A DNA stretch of 64,000 nt from Moellerella wisconsensis ATCC 35017 (GCF_001294465.1 NZ_LGAA01000010.1:62001-126000); one strand, 5' to 3'. Counted from the first letter of the stretch, positions 30,606-39,332 are shown. The notes: generated by a model from the sequence alone, not told the origin. Program-made: numbers and translations.

Positions 30606-31559
30606 ATGCGTAAATTGACAGCTTCTATTCTATTGGCAATCGGCTTGTCGGGTTCTGCGGTTGCAGATACCACTCCCGCAACGCCAAATGCAGAACAATC
30701 AGCACCACTAAATTCAGTTTCATCTAATTCTAGCGCAGTAAATGGCCAAACAATCGCGGAATCTAAGCCTGATTCGGCAATACCTGCGATTACTGAGAAT
30801 AATGCGTCTTTAGAAGGCAATGAAGGACGGCCAGTGGCGGTTGAAGAATTCGTCGCTGAACAACCCAAAGGTGGATTTAATGAAGACCTATCTGTTTGGG
30901 GAATGTATCAAAATGCCGATGTAGTGGTAAAAGTGGTTATGATCGGCTTAATTATTGCCTCAGTAATCACTTGGGCATTATTTTTCTCCAAAGGTGCCGA
31001 GCTAATAACTGCCCGTCGTCGATTGAAAAAAGAGCAACGGGCTTTAGCCGATGTAGCTTCGCTGGATGAAGCACTGTCAATTGCTGAAAAATTTAGCAAA
31101 ACCAGTATCTCATATTTGCTATTAAATGAAGCGGCCTCAGAGCGTACTCTCTCATTAAATAGCACCGATCTTGCCGGTACAAAAGAGCGAACAACATTTC
31201 GTCTTGAGCGCGCTGTTGCGGCAATTAGTCGTTATATGGGACGAGGTAATGGCTATCTTGCAACTATCGGGGCTATTTCTCCATTTGTCGGGCTTTTTGG
31301 CACGGTATGGGGAATAATGAACAGTTTTATTGGTATCGCGCACTCACAAACAACTAATCTGGCGGTTGTGGCTCCTGGTATTGCTGAGGCATTGTTGGCA
31401 ACGGCGATTGGTTTGATTGCGGCGATTCCAGCAGTAGTTATTTATAATATATTTGCTCGTATGATCAACAGCTATCGGGGGCAGGTCGGTGATATGGCAG
31501 CACAAGCTGCATTATTGCTAGGTCGTGATCTCGATTTAGAAAATAGCAAAGCAAGGTAA
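30606..31559 (+). CDS. exbB: TonB-system energiser ExbB, long form with signal peptide
   Basis: An inner-membrane proton channel subunit that, with ExbD, powers TonB-dependent iron and cobalamin uptake. It has 317 residues against 244 in E. coli. The extra part is N-terminal: a signal peptide (MRKLTASILLAIGLSGSAVA) followed by about 75 polar, Ala/Ser/Pro-rich residues before the conserved core begins near DLSVWGMYQNADVVVKVVM. The three core membrane segments and FVGLFGTVWGIMNSF are intact. This long type is known from other gammaproteobacteria such as Serratia and Pseudomonas. exbD follows after 5 bases. A Fur box lies upstream. Confidence 0.95.
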   Translation: MRKLTASILLAIGLSGSAVADTTPATPNAEQSAPLNSVSSNSSAVNGQTIAESKPDSAIPAITENNASLEGNEGRPVAVEEFVAEQPKGGFNEDLSVWGMYQNADVVVKVVMIGLIIASVITWALFFSKGAELITARRRLKKEQRALADVASLDEALSIAEKFSKTSISYLLLNEAASERTLSLNSTDLAGTKERTTFRLERAVAAISRYMGRGNGYLATIGAISPFVGLFGTVWGIMNSFIGIAHSQTTNLAVVAPGIAEALLATAIGLIAAIPAVVIYNIFARMINSYRGQVGDMAAQAALLLGRDLDLENSKAR

Positions 31560-31564
31560 TTATT

Positions 31565-31993
31565 ATGGCAATGCGTTTAGGCGAAGAACTGGATGATAGC
31601 GGTGAAATGCATGAAATCAACGTCACGCCTTTTATCGACGTGATGCTGGTTTTATTGATTATCTTTATGGTTGCAGCCCCATTAGCTACGGTCGATATTA
31701 AAGTTGATTTACCTGCCTCAACGGCACAGCCACAGCCTCGACCAGAAAAACCGGTATTCTTGACGGTTAAGGCAGATAGTCAATTATTTGTTGGTGAGCA
31801 GGCAGTATCAAAAGAACAGTTGTCTAGTGTACTCGATGGTCTGACTAGTGCTAATAAAGAAACGACTATTTTCTTTCAAGCTGATAAGACGGTTGATTAT
31901 GAAACGATGATGAATGTTATGAATGCGTTACGTCAAGCTGGTTATTTAAAGATTGGCTTAGTCGGGATGGAAACTGTTTCTAAGGCACCGTAA
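31565..31993 (+). CDS. exbD: TonB-system energiser ExbD
   Basis: A single-span inner-membrane protein with a periplasmic domain, partner of ExbB. It has 142 residues (E. coli 141). The proton-carrying aspartate is D25 in the membrane segment NVTPFIDVMLVLLIIFMVAAPLA. The periplasmic domain follows and ends GLVGMETVSKAP. It is the second gene of exbBD and is closed by a strong terminator. Confidence 0.97.
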   Translation: MAMRLGEELDDSGEMHEINVTPFIDVMLVLLIIFMVAAPLATVDIKVDLPASTAQPQPRPEKPVFLTVKADSQLFVGEQAVSKEQLSSVLDGLTSANKETTIFFQADKTVDYETMMNVMNALRQAGYLKIGLVGMETVSKAP

Positions 31994-32026
31994 ATCAATT
32001 TATTAATCATTAATTGAAATGTATTA

Positions 32027-32066
32027 AAACGGTCTCAATATAAATAGCTGAGGCCGTTTTTTTTTA
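32027..32066 (+). terminator. Intrinsic terminator of exbBD
   Basis: An 11-bp stem (AAACGGTCTCA at 32027-32037, TGAGGCCGTTT at 32049-32059, one G-U pair) is followed by a run of T to 32065. Confidence 0.9.
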
Positions 32067-32167
32067 AATTAAACATTATATTACCGTAGATTTTGACTAT
32101 TTATGTTAGTCGCCATAGGCGCTGTTTCTGTTTATTTTTGTAGCAATTAACTAATAATTGATTACCT

Positions 32168-32202
32168 AATTTAAACCATTATAATAATGTGGTTTAAATT
32201 AT
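32168..32202. repeat. 12-bp perfect inverted repeat
   Basis: TAATTTAAACCA (32168-32179) and TGGTTTAAATTA (32191-32202) flank an 11-base spacer. There is no T-run. Role unknown. Confidence 0.6.
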
Positions 32203-32610
32203 TAGTGCTTTATTACTTTATCTAAATCCTACTTAGTTATCAATAATGTTAATTAAATGATAAATTGAATTGGTAATAAGTCACTTAATAATTTATTATT
32301 TATTTAATTAATTATATTTGAAATAACATTAGTTATTCATTTTAGCTATGGCTCATTCAATAAATTCATGATTATTTTTATCAATAATAAGATAAATTAA
32401 TTAAAGGCTAATTAGCCTGATTAATTTAATGCGTATTTTTTGTGTTTAATACAGCAAACCAGCAGATGATATCAATACTTGTTAATATAATTTGTAACAG
32501 CGTAAAGCTGATGAAAATAACCTTTAATTAGAGTTATTACTGTGTTTTTAATTATATGTAAATTTCAAGATATTGTTTTTATTGGTATAATTTTGTTGTT
32601 ATTGGTTAAT

Positions 32611-32624
32611 TTGATTTAAATCAA
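32611..32624. promoter_or_regulatory. Perfect FNR-type palindrome
   Basis: TTGATTTAAATCAA equals the FNR consensus TTGAT-N4-ATCAA. Its centre is about 48-50 bases upstream of the start predicted for the plus-strand promoter at 32633-32660. It is about 40 bases from a weak minus-strand -10 (TATACC, 32589-32584). Either direction is possible. Confidence 0.6.
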
Positions 32625-32632
32625 AAAAATAC

Positions 32633-32660
32633 TTGCGCTAGTCAGTTGTTGGGTTATAAT
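32633..32660 (+). promoter_or_regulatory. Promoter-like element downstream of the FNR-type site
   Basis: TTGCGC (32633-32638) and a perfect TATAAT (32655-32660) have a 16-base spacer. The predicted start is near 32667. Confidence 0.55.
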
Positions 32661-32666
32661 GCAGTT

Positions 32667-33071
32667 AGATAACACTTTGAAACATTTTTGAATACTTTTT
32701 AATTTAAGCCAGTAAATTTTTATACACCAGGACGCTATCAAAAAGATAATTTTTCAATACTGATCAAAACCAGCGAATAATATTAAGTCATTTTTTGAAG
32801 TATTAAATTATTCAAACCTAGTTAATTGAACATCTATTTTTCAATTAAACTTATAATTAAGTTACATCAGTTTTATCTTTTATTCTCGTTTCTTAAATTA
32901 AATAAGTATTGTTTCTGTCGTGTTATTAATGAAAGTTAGATGGGCTGACTTTTACTACGCATAGCAAGCAATAAGCCGTTTTACGGTGAATTTTTCATAT
33001 ATATTTACCCCTCTATCGATACAATGAAGCTATATATTTAGCAGCGTTATCTTTGATAACGCTTTTTTTTG
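32667..33071 (+). ncRNA. Candidate untranslated transcript or long yedE leader
   Basis: This is the interval between the predicted start after TATAAT and the terminator at 33043-33071, about 400 bases with no supported reading frame. It could be a small RNA gene, or the 5' part of a yedE leader ending in an attenuator. I recognise no known RNA family in it. The call rests only on the flanking promoter-like and terminator sequences. Confidence 0.3.
33043..33071 (+). terminator. Orphan intrinsic terminator upstream of yedE
   Basis: A perfect 9-bp stem (AGCGTTATC at 33043-33051, GATAACGCT at 33055-33063) with a TTT loop runs into eight T. No gene ends just upstream, so it must end a non-coding transcript or attenuate yedEF. 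Confidence 0.8.
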
Positions 33072-33233
33072 CTTTATTTTTAGCTATAACAGTTTTTTAA
33101 TAAATCCCCTCTATATTGTACTGTTGAAAATATTTAATCGTAGTAAGATACCGCGATCAAACCTGCTGTGCGCAAATTTGGCGATAGTAGCATTCTCTGT
33201 CAGGTGCCTGACGTGAATATTGTGGAATTTATT

Positions 33234-34448
33234 ATGAATTGGTCTGAATTTAAATCACTCTATCTGGTGCGCTTTTGGAAACCGCTGCCAGCGGTCATTG
33301 CCGCCGGTATCTTATCAACCTATTATTTTGGATTAACAGGCACCTTTTGGGCTGTGACTGGTGAGTTTACTCGTTGGGGCGGACACATTATGCAGTTGTT
33401 TGGTGCGTATCCAGAGCAGTGGGGATATTTTAAAATTATTGGCTTTGAAGGCACACCATTAGACAGAATCGACGGTGTGATGATTATTGGTATGTTTGCT
33501 GGTTGTATTGCAGCGGCATTATGGGCCAATAATGTGAAATTACGCCAGCCACAACATCGTATCCGTATTTTTCAAGCTATTCTTGGTGGTATTATTGCAG
33601 GATTTGGTGCGCGTTTAGCCATGGGCTGTAACTTAGCCGCATTTTTTACGGGTATCCCTCAGTTCTCATTACATGCTTGGTTCTTTGCTGTGGCGACGGC
33701 TATTGGCTCTTACTTCGGGGCTAAATTTACCTTATTACCGATGTTCCGTATTCCGGTTAAACTCAAAAAAGTCACTGCAGCTTCGCCGTTAACTCAGCGC
33801 CATGATGTTGCGCGTAGACGCTTTAGGCTCGGCATGGTTATTTTTGCGCTTTCTTTAGCGGGCGCTTTCTATTATTTGTTAAAATCGCCAGTTATGGGCT
33901 TTGCTATGCTGTGCGGTATTGGGTTTGGTTTATTAATTGAACGGGCTCAAATCTGCTTTACCTCTGCATTTCGCGATTTGTGGATTACTGGGCGTACTCA
34001 TATGGCTAAAGCGATTATTATCGGAATGGCGGTCAGTACGATAGGCATTTTTAGTTATGTTCAATTAGGTGCATCACCCAAAATCTTCTGGGCCGGGCCG
34101 AATGCTATTCTTGGTGGGATCTTATTTGGTTTTGGTATTGTGCTGGCGGGAGGCTGTGAAACAGGTTGGATGTATCGCGCGGTCGAAGGGCAAGTCCATT
34201 ATTGGTGGGTTGGATTCGGTAATATCATCGGCGCCACAATATTAGCTTATTACTGGGATGATTTTGCTCCGTGGTTAGCGACCGATTTCGATAAAGTTAA
34301 TTTATTAAAAACTTTTGGCCCGATGGGCGGATTAGGAGTGACTTATCTGTTACTTGCTCTTTCGTTTATTTTGATGCTGGTATGGGAAAAACATTTTTTC
34401 CGTAAAAGAATCCAAACTATGCCATTGGCTGTTAAGGAGTCTGTATGA
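33234..34448 (+). CDS. yedE: YeeE/YedE-family membrane transporter (predicted sulfur- or selenium-compound uptake)
   Basis: 404 residues (E. coli YedE 401) with about ten hydrophobic segments. It holds the two family repeats: GGIIAGFGARLAMGCNLAAFFTGIPQFSLHAW in the first half and GILFGFGIVLAGGCETGWMYRAVEGQVHYWW in the second, each with the conserved cysteine in a Gly-rich turn. Related proteins import thiosulfate through these cysteines, and YedE has been linked to selenium use by comparative genomics. The start chosen is ATG at 33234 (MNWSEFKSLYLVRFWKPLPA), aligned with E. coli. A longer frame from 33168 has no support. It overlaps yedF by 4 bases. Confidence 0.92.
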   Translation: MNWSEFKSLYLVRFWKPLPAVIAAGILSTYYFGLTGTFWAVTGEFTRWGGHIMQLFGAYPEQWGYFKIIGFEGTPLDRIDGVMIIGMFAGCIAAALWANNVKLRQPQHRIRIFQAILGGIIAGFGARLAMGCNLAAFFTGIPQFSLHAWFFAVATAIGSYFGAKFTLLPMFRIPVKLKKVTAASPLTQRHDVARRRFRLGMVIFALSLAGAFYYLLKSPVMGFAMLCGIGFGLLIERAQICFTSAFRDLWITGRTHMAKAIIIGMAVSTIGIFSYVQLGASPKIFWAGPNAILGGILFGFGIVLAGGCETGWMYRAVEGQVHYWWVGFGNIIGATILAYYWDDFAPWLATDFDKVNLLKTFGPMGGLGVTYLLLALSFILMLVWEKHFFRKRIQTMPLAVKESV

Positions 34449-34684
34449 GCCAGAAAAATATTATTCCTGATTATAGTTTGGATATGGTGGGTGAACCTTG
34501 TCCATATCCTGCCGTGGCGACGCTTGAAGCTATGCCATCGTTAAAGGCTGGAGAAATATTAGAGGTAATTAGTGATTGTCCACAATCCATCAATAATATT
34601 CCGCTTGATGCCGCTAATTATGGCTATAAAGTATTAGATATTCAGCAAGATGGTCCAACAATTCGTTATTTGATTCAAAAATAG
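34445..34684 (+). CDS. yedF: TusA-like sulfurtransferase YedF
   Basis: 79 residues (E. coli 77), a single SirA/TusA domain. The reactive cysteine lies in the signature DMVGEPCPYPAVATLEAM, and the C-terminus is VLDIQQDGPTIRYLIQK. Such proteins carry persulfide (or possibly selenide) sulfur to downstream enzymes. The ATGA overlap with yedE indicates translational coupling and a joint role: uptake by YedE, relay by YedF. A strong terminator follows. Confidence 0.95.
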   Translation: MSQKNIIPDYSLDMVGEPCPYPAVATLEAMPSLKAGEILEVISDCPQSINNIPLDAANYGYKVLDIQQDGPTIRYLIQK

Positions 34685-34733
34685 AATGATGGAATATCGA
34701 GTTTGAGCCATCACATCGATAAATAATTATAGC

Positions 34734-34769
34734 CAGCCGGAAGAGCGATGATCTTCCGGCTGATTTTTT
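34734..34769 (+). terminator. Intrinsic terminator of yedEF
   Basis: An 11-bp stem (CAGCCGGAAGA at 34734-34744, TCTTCCGGCTG at 34752-34762) with a 7-base loop is followed by ATTTTTT. Confidence 0.9.
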
Positions 34770-34887
34770 ATGTAAGTTTTTATATGTACCTTAGCATGTA
34801 TCTAAAAAAGGCAGCGAGATAAAGCGAGTAGACAAGGTGAGATGGTGTATAAAATCGCCCGTATATGAGGCTGATGATAGAATTTGA

Positions 34888-34921
34888 AATAAAAAAAGAG
34901 AGTATATAAATACTCTCTTTT
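34888..34921 (-). terminator. Intrinsic terminator of mqo
   Basis: An 11-bp stem (34894-34904 with 34911-34921, arm AAAAGAGAGTA) with a 6-base loop. On the minus strand it is followed by a T-run (complement of 34891-34897). It lies 32 bases after the mqo stop. Confidence 0.8.
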
Positions 34922-34952
34922 AAAATTAATGACGAGTTAGCTACTGCATAGA

Positions 34953-36596
34953 TTACTGGGCTTGGGCTTCAGTAACCGCAGATGAGGATTGCTCCGCATT
35001 AGCAGGTGTCATTGGGGTATAATTTAAGCCCAGTACACGGCTAGTATATTGACGTGTTTGGTCCAGAAGTTGTGGATCTTCTTCTAAATTTTTACCGTAT
35101 GAAGGAATGATTTCATGCAGTTTTTCATTCCATTGATTTTCCACTTTTGTTGGGAACGCTTTATTTAACAGAGTCAGCATAATGTAAGGAGAAGTCGAAG
35201 CACCTGGTGATGCGCCTAATAATGCAGAAACTGTTTTATCATCAGAAACAAATACTTCTGTACCAAATTGCAGTGCAGCAGGTTTGCCTTCAGGTTGTTT
35301 GATTATCTGAACACGTTGTCCTGCAGTGATTAGCTTCCAGTCTTCTTTCTTAGCGTCAGGATAATAATCTTGCAGTGATTGGAATCGTTCTTCATCGTTT
35401 AACATGACCTGACTTATCAGGTATTTAACCAAATCAAAGTTTTCTGCACCGACAGCAATCATACCGAATAAGTTGTTATTATTGACGGTATTGACTAAGT
35501 CTAATTGGCTTCCATATTTCAAGAATTTATTTGAATAGGTAGCAAATGGACCAAACAGAACATATTTTTTACCGTCTAAGTAGCGGGTATCGATATGTGG
35601 AACGGACATTGGAGGTGCACCTACCGAGGCTTTACCATACACTTTTGCTGTATGCTGTTTTACCACTTCAGGATTATCAGAAACTAAGAATTGTCCACCG
35701 ACAGGGAAGCCAGCATACTGCTTAGATTCTTCTAAGCCAGTGTATTGCAATAATTTAATGGCAGCACCGCCCGCACCGATAAAGACGAAGCGAGTTTTAA
35801 CATGGCTTTCGGCTCCAGTTTTAACATTTTTAAAACTGACACTCCACGTTCCATCGTCATTACGGCTAATCCCATTTACTTCGGTCGATGTTTCAAGTTT
35901 GAAATTATCGTTTTTAGCTAAATTAGTAATTAACTGGCGAGTAATTTCACCATAGTTAACATCTGCGCCGACATCCATGCGGGTCGCGGCAACTTTTTCA
36001 TCAGCTGGACGCCCTTCTATAATCAGTGGTGCCCATGTTTTGATCTCTTCTGGCGAATCTGAATATTTCATGCCATAGAACATCGGGTTTTTGATCATCG
36101 CTTGATAGCGTTTTGATAAGAAATCAACATTATCGCCCCAAACGAACGCAATATGAGGAACCGGATTAATGAAGGTATTTGGTGCGCCCAAAATATCTTG
36201 CTGTACTTGATAAGACCAAAATTGTTTTGAAATCTCAAATTGTTGGGCAATAGCCGCCGCTTTAGAGACTTCTACTTTGCCATTTTTTTCCGGTGTATAG
36301 TTCATTTCCATAAAACCAGAGTGGCCAGTACCGGCATTATTCCAGCCATTTGAGCTATCTTCAGCCACATTATCTAAGCGCTCATACATGCGGATCTGCC
36401 AATCTGGTTCTAGCTCAGCCAGATACGTTCCTAATGTACCGCTCATGACCCCGCCGCCGATAAGGACGACATCTACCACTGGCTCGTCTGCGGTAGTTTT
36501 AACCTGAGATGAAGTTATTGGTCTAAAAAGAAAAATTAATGTAGCAACAATTATAAGAATGATGATCCCTATAATATATTTTAAAAGCTTTTTCAT
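34953..36596 (-). CDS. mqo: Malate:quinone oxidoreductase
   Basis: A membrane-associated FAD enzyme that oxidises malate to oxaloacetate and passes electrons to quinone. It has 547 residues (E. coli 548). After a hydrophobic N-terminal segment ([19 protein letters not shown], likely a membrane anchor), the FAD-binding motif [14 protein letters not shown] starts near residue 43. The conserved block [22 protein letters not shown] follows, then [13 protein letters not shown] and [20 protein letters not shown] precedes the ATG at 36596. A 12-bp palindrome TTTGTTAACAAA (36611-36622) lies just upstream; it only loosely resembles an ArcA site. Confidence 0.96.
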   Translation of the reverse strand: MKKLLKYIIGIIILIIVATLIFLFRPITSSQVKTTADEPVVDVVLIGGGVMSGTLGTYLAELEPDWQIRMYERLDNVAEDSSNGWNNAGTGHSGFMEMNYTPEKNGKVEVSKAAAIAQQFEISKQFWSYQVQQDILGAPNTFINPVPHIAFVWGDNVDFLSKRYQAMIKNPMFYGMKYSDSPEEIKTWAPLIIEGRPADEKVAATRMDVGADVNYGEITRQLITNLAKNDNFKLETSTEVNGISRNDDGTWSVSFKNVKTGAESHVKTRFVFIGAGGAAIKLLQYTGLEESKQYAGFPVGGQFLVSDNPEVVKQHTAKVYGKASVGAPPMSVPHIDTRYLDGKKYVLFGPFATYSNKFLKYGSQLDLVNTVNNNNLFGMIAVGAENFDLVKYLISQVMLNDEERFQSLQDYYPDAKKEDWKLITAGQRVQIIKQPEGKPAALQFGTEVFVSDDKTVSALLGASPGASTSPYIMLTLLNKAFPTKVENQWNEKLHEIIPSYGKNLEEDPQLLDQTRQYTSRVLGLNYTPMTPANAEQSSSAVTEAQAQ

Positions 36597-37075
36597 ATCC
36601 CCGAACCTTGTTTGTTAACAAAAAGTAGTCTTCTTTGCCAATTATAGACAATTGTTTGCTGATGTTTAAATTTTTTAGCATTTTACGATAATCCAAATGA
36701 CCACAATGGTAAATGAAAAATAGTTTAATATTTCCAATTTAGTTAAAAATTCACTTAAAAAGTTGAATTTATCAATAATTGTTGTTTGTTTTTTAAACCC
36801 ATTATCGCCAGGTGTTCAAAAAATAATCGTTTAATAGTAATTGAAATGATTGTTTCATATTAGCGGTAAAAAAGATTGGAATAATCGGCAGATAGTTTAT
36901 GAGAGAATCTCAAACAACAGCGGGATGTTATTTTTACAGGACTAAATATAAGAGTATTGAAATTGGCACACCGATACCATTTAGTAGACGTCTATGGCTG
37001 AGGTTATACGGTGTGCGCTGATAGTATTATTTTTATCAATAGGGATGAGACAACATAGTAAATATAGCGATATAT
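36597..37075. other. 479-base gap upstream of mqo
   Basis: No coding sequence is supported. It contains the mqo promoter area, the TTTGTTAACAAA palindrome next to mqo, and the compound palindrome at 36966-37016 near the acetyltransferase end. The rest is AT-rich sequence in which I see nothing specific. Confidence 0.5.
36966..37016. repeat. Compound palindromic element with AGACGTCT core
   Basis: An outer 8-bp repeat GCACACCG (36966-36973) / CGGTGTGC (37009-37016) encloses a nested CCA...TGG pair and a central perfect palindrome TAGACGTCTA (36985-36994). It lies 60 bases after the acetyltransferase stop and has no T-run on either strand. It may be a transcript-end hairpin or a small repeated element. 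Confidence 0.55.
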
Positions 37076-37591
37076 TTAACTTTGTAGATTTTGCCAGTTA
37101 TTAAGATCTAACATTAATTCACATTCATCATCAACATAAGCTCCAGTCGGGACAAATCCCAGTTTTTGATAAAATTCAAAGGGACTCTCTTCGCCTTCGC
37201 CACAGCTATTATATAGGCGTGGGTAGCCTTTATTTTTCAAATAATTAATAACTTGCAGCAAAGCTTCGCGCCCAAAACCGAGTTTTTGATAAGGTTCTGC
37301 TATCATAAAACGCCACAGCATAATACCTTGATATTCGAGCTCATCATCATCTAATCCTGAATGTAGCATGATGAATCCAACAGGAACATTATCAGCATAA
37401 ATACCGCGATACCAAGCACAATCAGAAAACTGAGCTTCTACTATCGAGTAAGCATTATCTGCAACCATTGAGCGTTGAGCTTCACCCAGAGTGTGGCTCA
37501 GTAGGCAAATTTCAGAGAAGTTTTCTGCGGTGATTTTTTGCAGACTAACTACTGAGCTTGGATCTAATATTGTTTCGGTCACGATACTCAT
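37076..37591 (-). CDS. GNAT-family N-acetyltransferase
   Basis: 171 residues spanning one GNAT domain. The acetyl-CoA binding motif A is in LWRFMIAEPYQKLGFGREALLQVI (Q-x-x-G-x-G type), preceded by the strand VPVGFIMLHSG and followed by LYNSCGEGEESPFEFYQKLGFVPTG. The arrangement resembles spermidine/diamine acetyltransferases such as B. subtilis BltD, but substrate cannot be assigned from sequence alone. GAGGAG precedes the ATG at 37591. It sits between mqo and rdgC, all on the minus strand, but large gaps on both sides suggest its own promoter. Confidence 0.85.
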   Translation of the reverse strand: MSIVTETILDPSSVVSLQKITAENFSEICLLSHTLGEAQRSMVADNAYSIVEAQFSDCAWYRGIYADNVPVGFIMLHSGLDDDELEYQGIMLWRFMIAEPYQKLGFGREALLQVINYLKNKGYPRLYNSCGEGEESPFEFYQKLGFVPTGAYVDDECELMLDLNNWQNLQS

Positions 37592-37917
37592 GTTGTCTCC
37601 TCGATAATGGAATATGGATAATGTGAGCTAGGTAGTACGACTGAGGGAAGTTAACTTTTAATCAACCAGAGTTTTTGTATCCCGTCAATAAGCGGGTTAT
37701 CAGGATGTTAACTGAGTGAAAAAATAGCAGATAGCTGTCATGGGAGTCGTATTTTAGCTTGCAAAGGAGTGGATATTTTTCAGTAAATTGAATGCTAGAG
37801 CGATTAGTTTAGCTTTAGTGATACTCAACGGGGATTAATGGATAGTAATTATCGAGAAAGGAAGGTGAAATTGCGCATGGTAGCTATTTCCATACGCAAT
37901 ATTTGATTATTGGCTAA
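37592..37917. other. 326-base gap between rdgC and the acetyltransferase gene
   Basis: No gene is supported. An 11-bp inverted repeat with one mismatch (37870-37880, arm ATTGCGCATGG; 37890-37900) lies 17 bases after the rdgC stop and may end its transcript, though the T-run is poor. A CCCG-N8-CGGG hairpin lies at about 37680-37695. The acetyltransferase promoter should be here but was not resolved. Confidence 0.4.
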
Positions 37918-38826
37918 TTAACTTTCAGCTTCGCCGCCAAGAACATCAATTAATCGCAAAATAAGCGCACTTAGCTCGCCTGTCATCAAGGCATAATCAG
38001 CATCAAAACGTTGAGCAAAATCTTCTTTGCCTATATCTTCATTCTGATCTTTTAATGTTTCACTGAATTTTAAACGTTTTAATGACCCGTCATCGGCGAG
38101 CATAAATTGGATCCGTTCCTCCCAATCGAGTGAAAGTTTGGTAACCAATTTCCCCGCTTCAATATGTACAGCAATTTCATCAGAGACTAAATCTTGTTTT
38201 TTACAGCGAATAATACCGCCTTCTTCCAGAATTGCTTTAAGTTCTGCTTCTTCCATTAAAGCAAAACCTTGCGGTAAATCACCCGCCCGTACCCATTCGG
38301 TTAGAGTCAACTCAATTGGATTTTTAAAGCTCAGAGGAACTACCGGCAGAGAGCCTAGGCTTTTTCGCAACAGTGCTAAATTATCCTCTGCACGTTTCGC
38401 ACTTGCGGCATCAACAATCACCAGTTGATTTACGGTATCTATCCAAATATAGGTTTTACTAAATTTACTGAATGCGCGCGGTAATAAGGTGTGTACCACT
38501 TCATCTTTTAATGAATCTTTTTCAGTTTTTTTGAGTTTTCTTCCTTGCTCACTTTCAAGACGTTCAATTTTGTCTTGCAACTCCTGCTTGATCACTGGAG
38601 ATGGCAACATTTTATCTTCTTTTTTTGCACAAATAAGAATTTGATTACCTGAAACATGAGTGAGCGCATCGCTGTGATGTCCCATTGGCGGTACCCAACC
38701 GACTTTCATCATATCTTGGCTGCCACAAGGATGATAAGCCAGTGGGGCAAGCTGTTGTTCTAAATCATCGGCGGATAATGCTAAATCTCGATTTAGACGA
38801 TAAATAATTAAATTCTTGAACCACAT
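37918..38826 (-). CDS. rdgC: Recombination-associated protein RdgC
   Basis: A nucleoid-associated ring-shaped dimer that binds duplex DNA and restrains RecA filament formation. It has 302 residues (E. coli 303). Conserved stretches include [17 protein letters not shown] at the start, [34 protein letters not shown] and [15 protein letters not shown]. The start chosen is ATG at 38826 with AGG upstream. An in-frame ATG 14 codons earlier adds residues absent from homologues. It is divergent from cpdB. Confidence 0.96.
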   Translation of the reverse strand: MWFKNLIIYRLNRDLALSADDLEQQLAPLAYHPCGSQDMMKVGWVPPMGHHSDALTHVSGNQILICAKKEDKMLPSPVIKQELQDKIERLESEQGRKLKKTEKDSLKDEVVHTLLPRAFSKFSKTYIWIDTVNQLVIVDAASAKRAEDNLALLRKSLGSLPVVPLSFKNPIELTLTEWVRAGDLPQGFALMEEAELKAILEEGGIIRCKKQDLVSDEIAVHIEAGKLVTKLSLDWEERIQFMLADDGSLKRLKFSETLKDQNEDIGKEDFAQRFDADYALMTGELSALILRLIDVLGGEAES

Positions 38827-39017
38827 GACACAACCTACCTTTTTTATTCCAAGATTGAACTGGCTCAATGATAGCGAATTGTCCGGTGATTAGCGAAAAA
38901 AATGATGGTTAAAAACATTAAGTGCCAAAGTAATTTTAACTCAGCAATAATTGATTAATTGAGAAAGTTGCTGGGTAGATCACCCTATGTTTGTAATGTG
39001 ATTGAGGTAAACATGAC

Positions 39018-39039
39018 AAATGTGATAACACTCACGAAA
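39018..39039. promoter_or_regulatory. CRP-like site between rdgC and cpdB
   Basis: AAATGTGATAACACTCACGAAA fits TGTGA-N6-TCACA with one mismatch in the second half-site, and its flanks AAA/AAA also fit. A weak -10 (TAGTAT, 39056-39061) lies about 40 bases from its centre, consistent with a class II activator position for a rightward transcript into cpdB. Confidence 0.55.
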
Positions 39040-39261
39040 AAATATACCTTTTTTGATAGTATCGCGGAATAATTAAATAATTGAAATTCATTGTTTTTTC
39101 TGTGTATTTTATTGGTGTGTTATTTACTAATGTACTAGTAATGTAACGATGATTGCTTAAATTTTTCGCTGAAATCCATGCTTTTTTAGTGCAATAAAGT
39201 GTTTTTTAGCGAGCTAGTCGTCGCGGTTATATGACGATGAATGGCTTTATCTTGAATGGCA

Positions 39262-39283
39262 TTCCCTGAGTTAACTCCGGGAA
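39262..39283 (+). promoter_or_regulatory. 22-bp near-perfect palindrome in the cpdB leader
   Basis: TTCCC(T)GAGTTAACTC(C)GGGAA is self-complementary except for one T/C position. It ends 49 bases before the cpdB ATG and has no T-run, so it is more likely a leader hairpin or an operator. Apart from this and the CRP-like site, nothing else was recognised in the 506-base gap 38827-39332. Confidence 0.5.
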
Positions 39284-39332
39284 AGTAAAACTCGCGTATC
39301 CCCTTGATATAACCTATAAATGAGGTGTAATT

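Larger units (their letters stand above)
32066..33233. other. 1.17-kb AT-rich region without a recognisable protein gene
   Basis: Stop codons interrupt all frames and no frame of 60 or more codons lies inside. Visible structure: a perfect 12-bp inverted repeat at 32168-32202, a 14-bp palindrome AGGCTAATTAGCCT at 32405-32418, an FNR-type palindrome at 32611-32624, a promoter-like element at 32633-32660, an intrinsic terminator at 33043-33071, and a 14-bp palindrome GTCAGGTGCCTGAC at 33199-33212, 21 bases before yedE. The longest open stretch after the promoter is an 11-codon frame (MKVRWADFYYA, from 32929) without a ribosome site. This is the largest non-coding gap in the window. Confidence 0.6.

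Noticed and set aside
33168-33233. 22-codon upstream extension of yedE
   Set aside because: Residues before MNWSEFK are not found in E. coli YedE and the extension crosses the GTCAGGTGCCTGAC palindrome.
36986-36993. AGACGTCT as a MetJ operator
   Set aside because: MetJ binds tandem octamers; the neighbouring octamers do not match and no methionine gene is adjacent.
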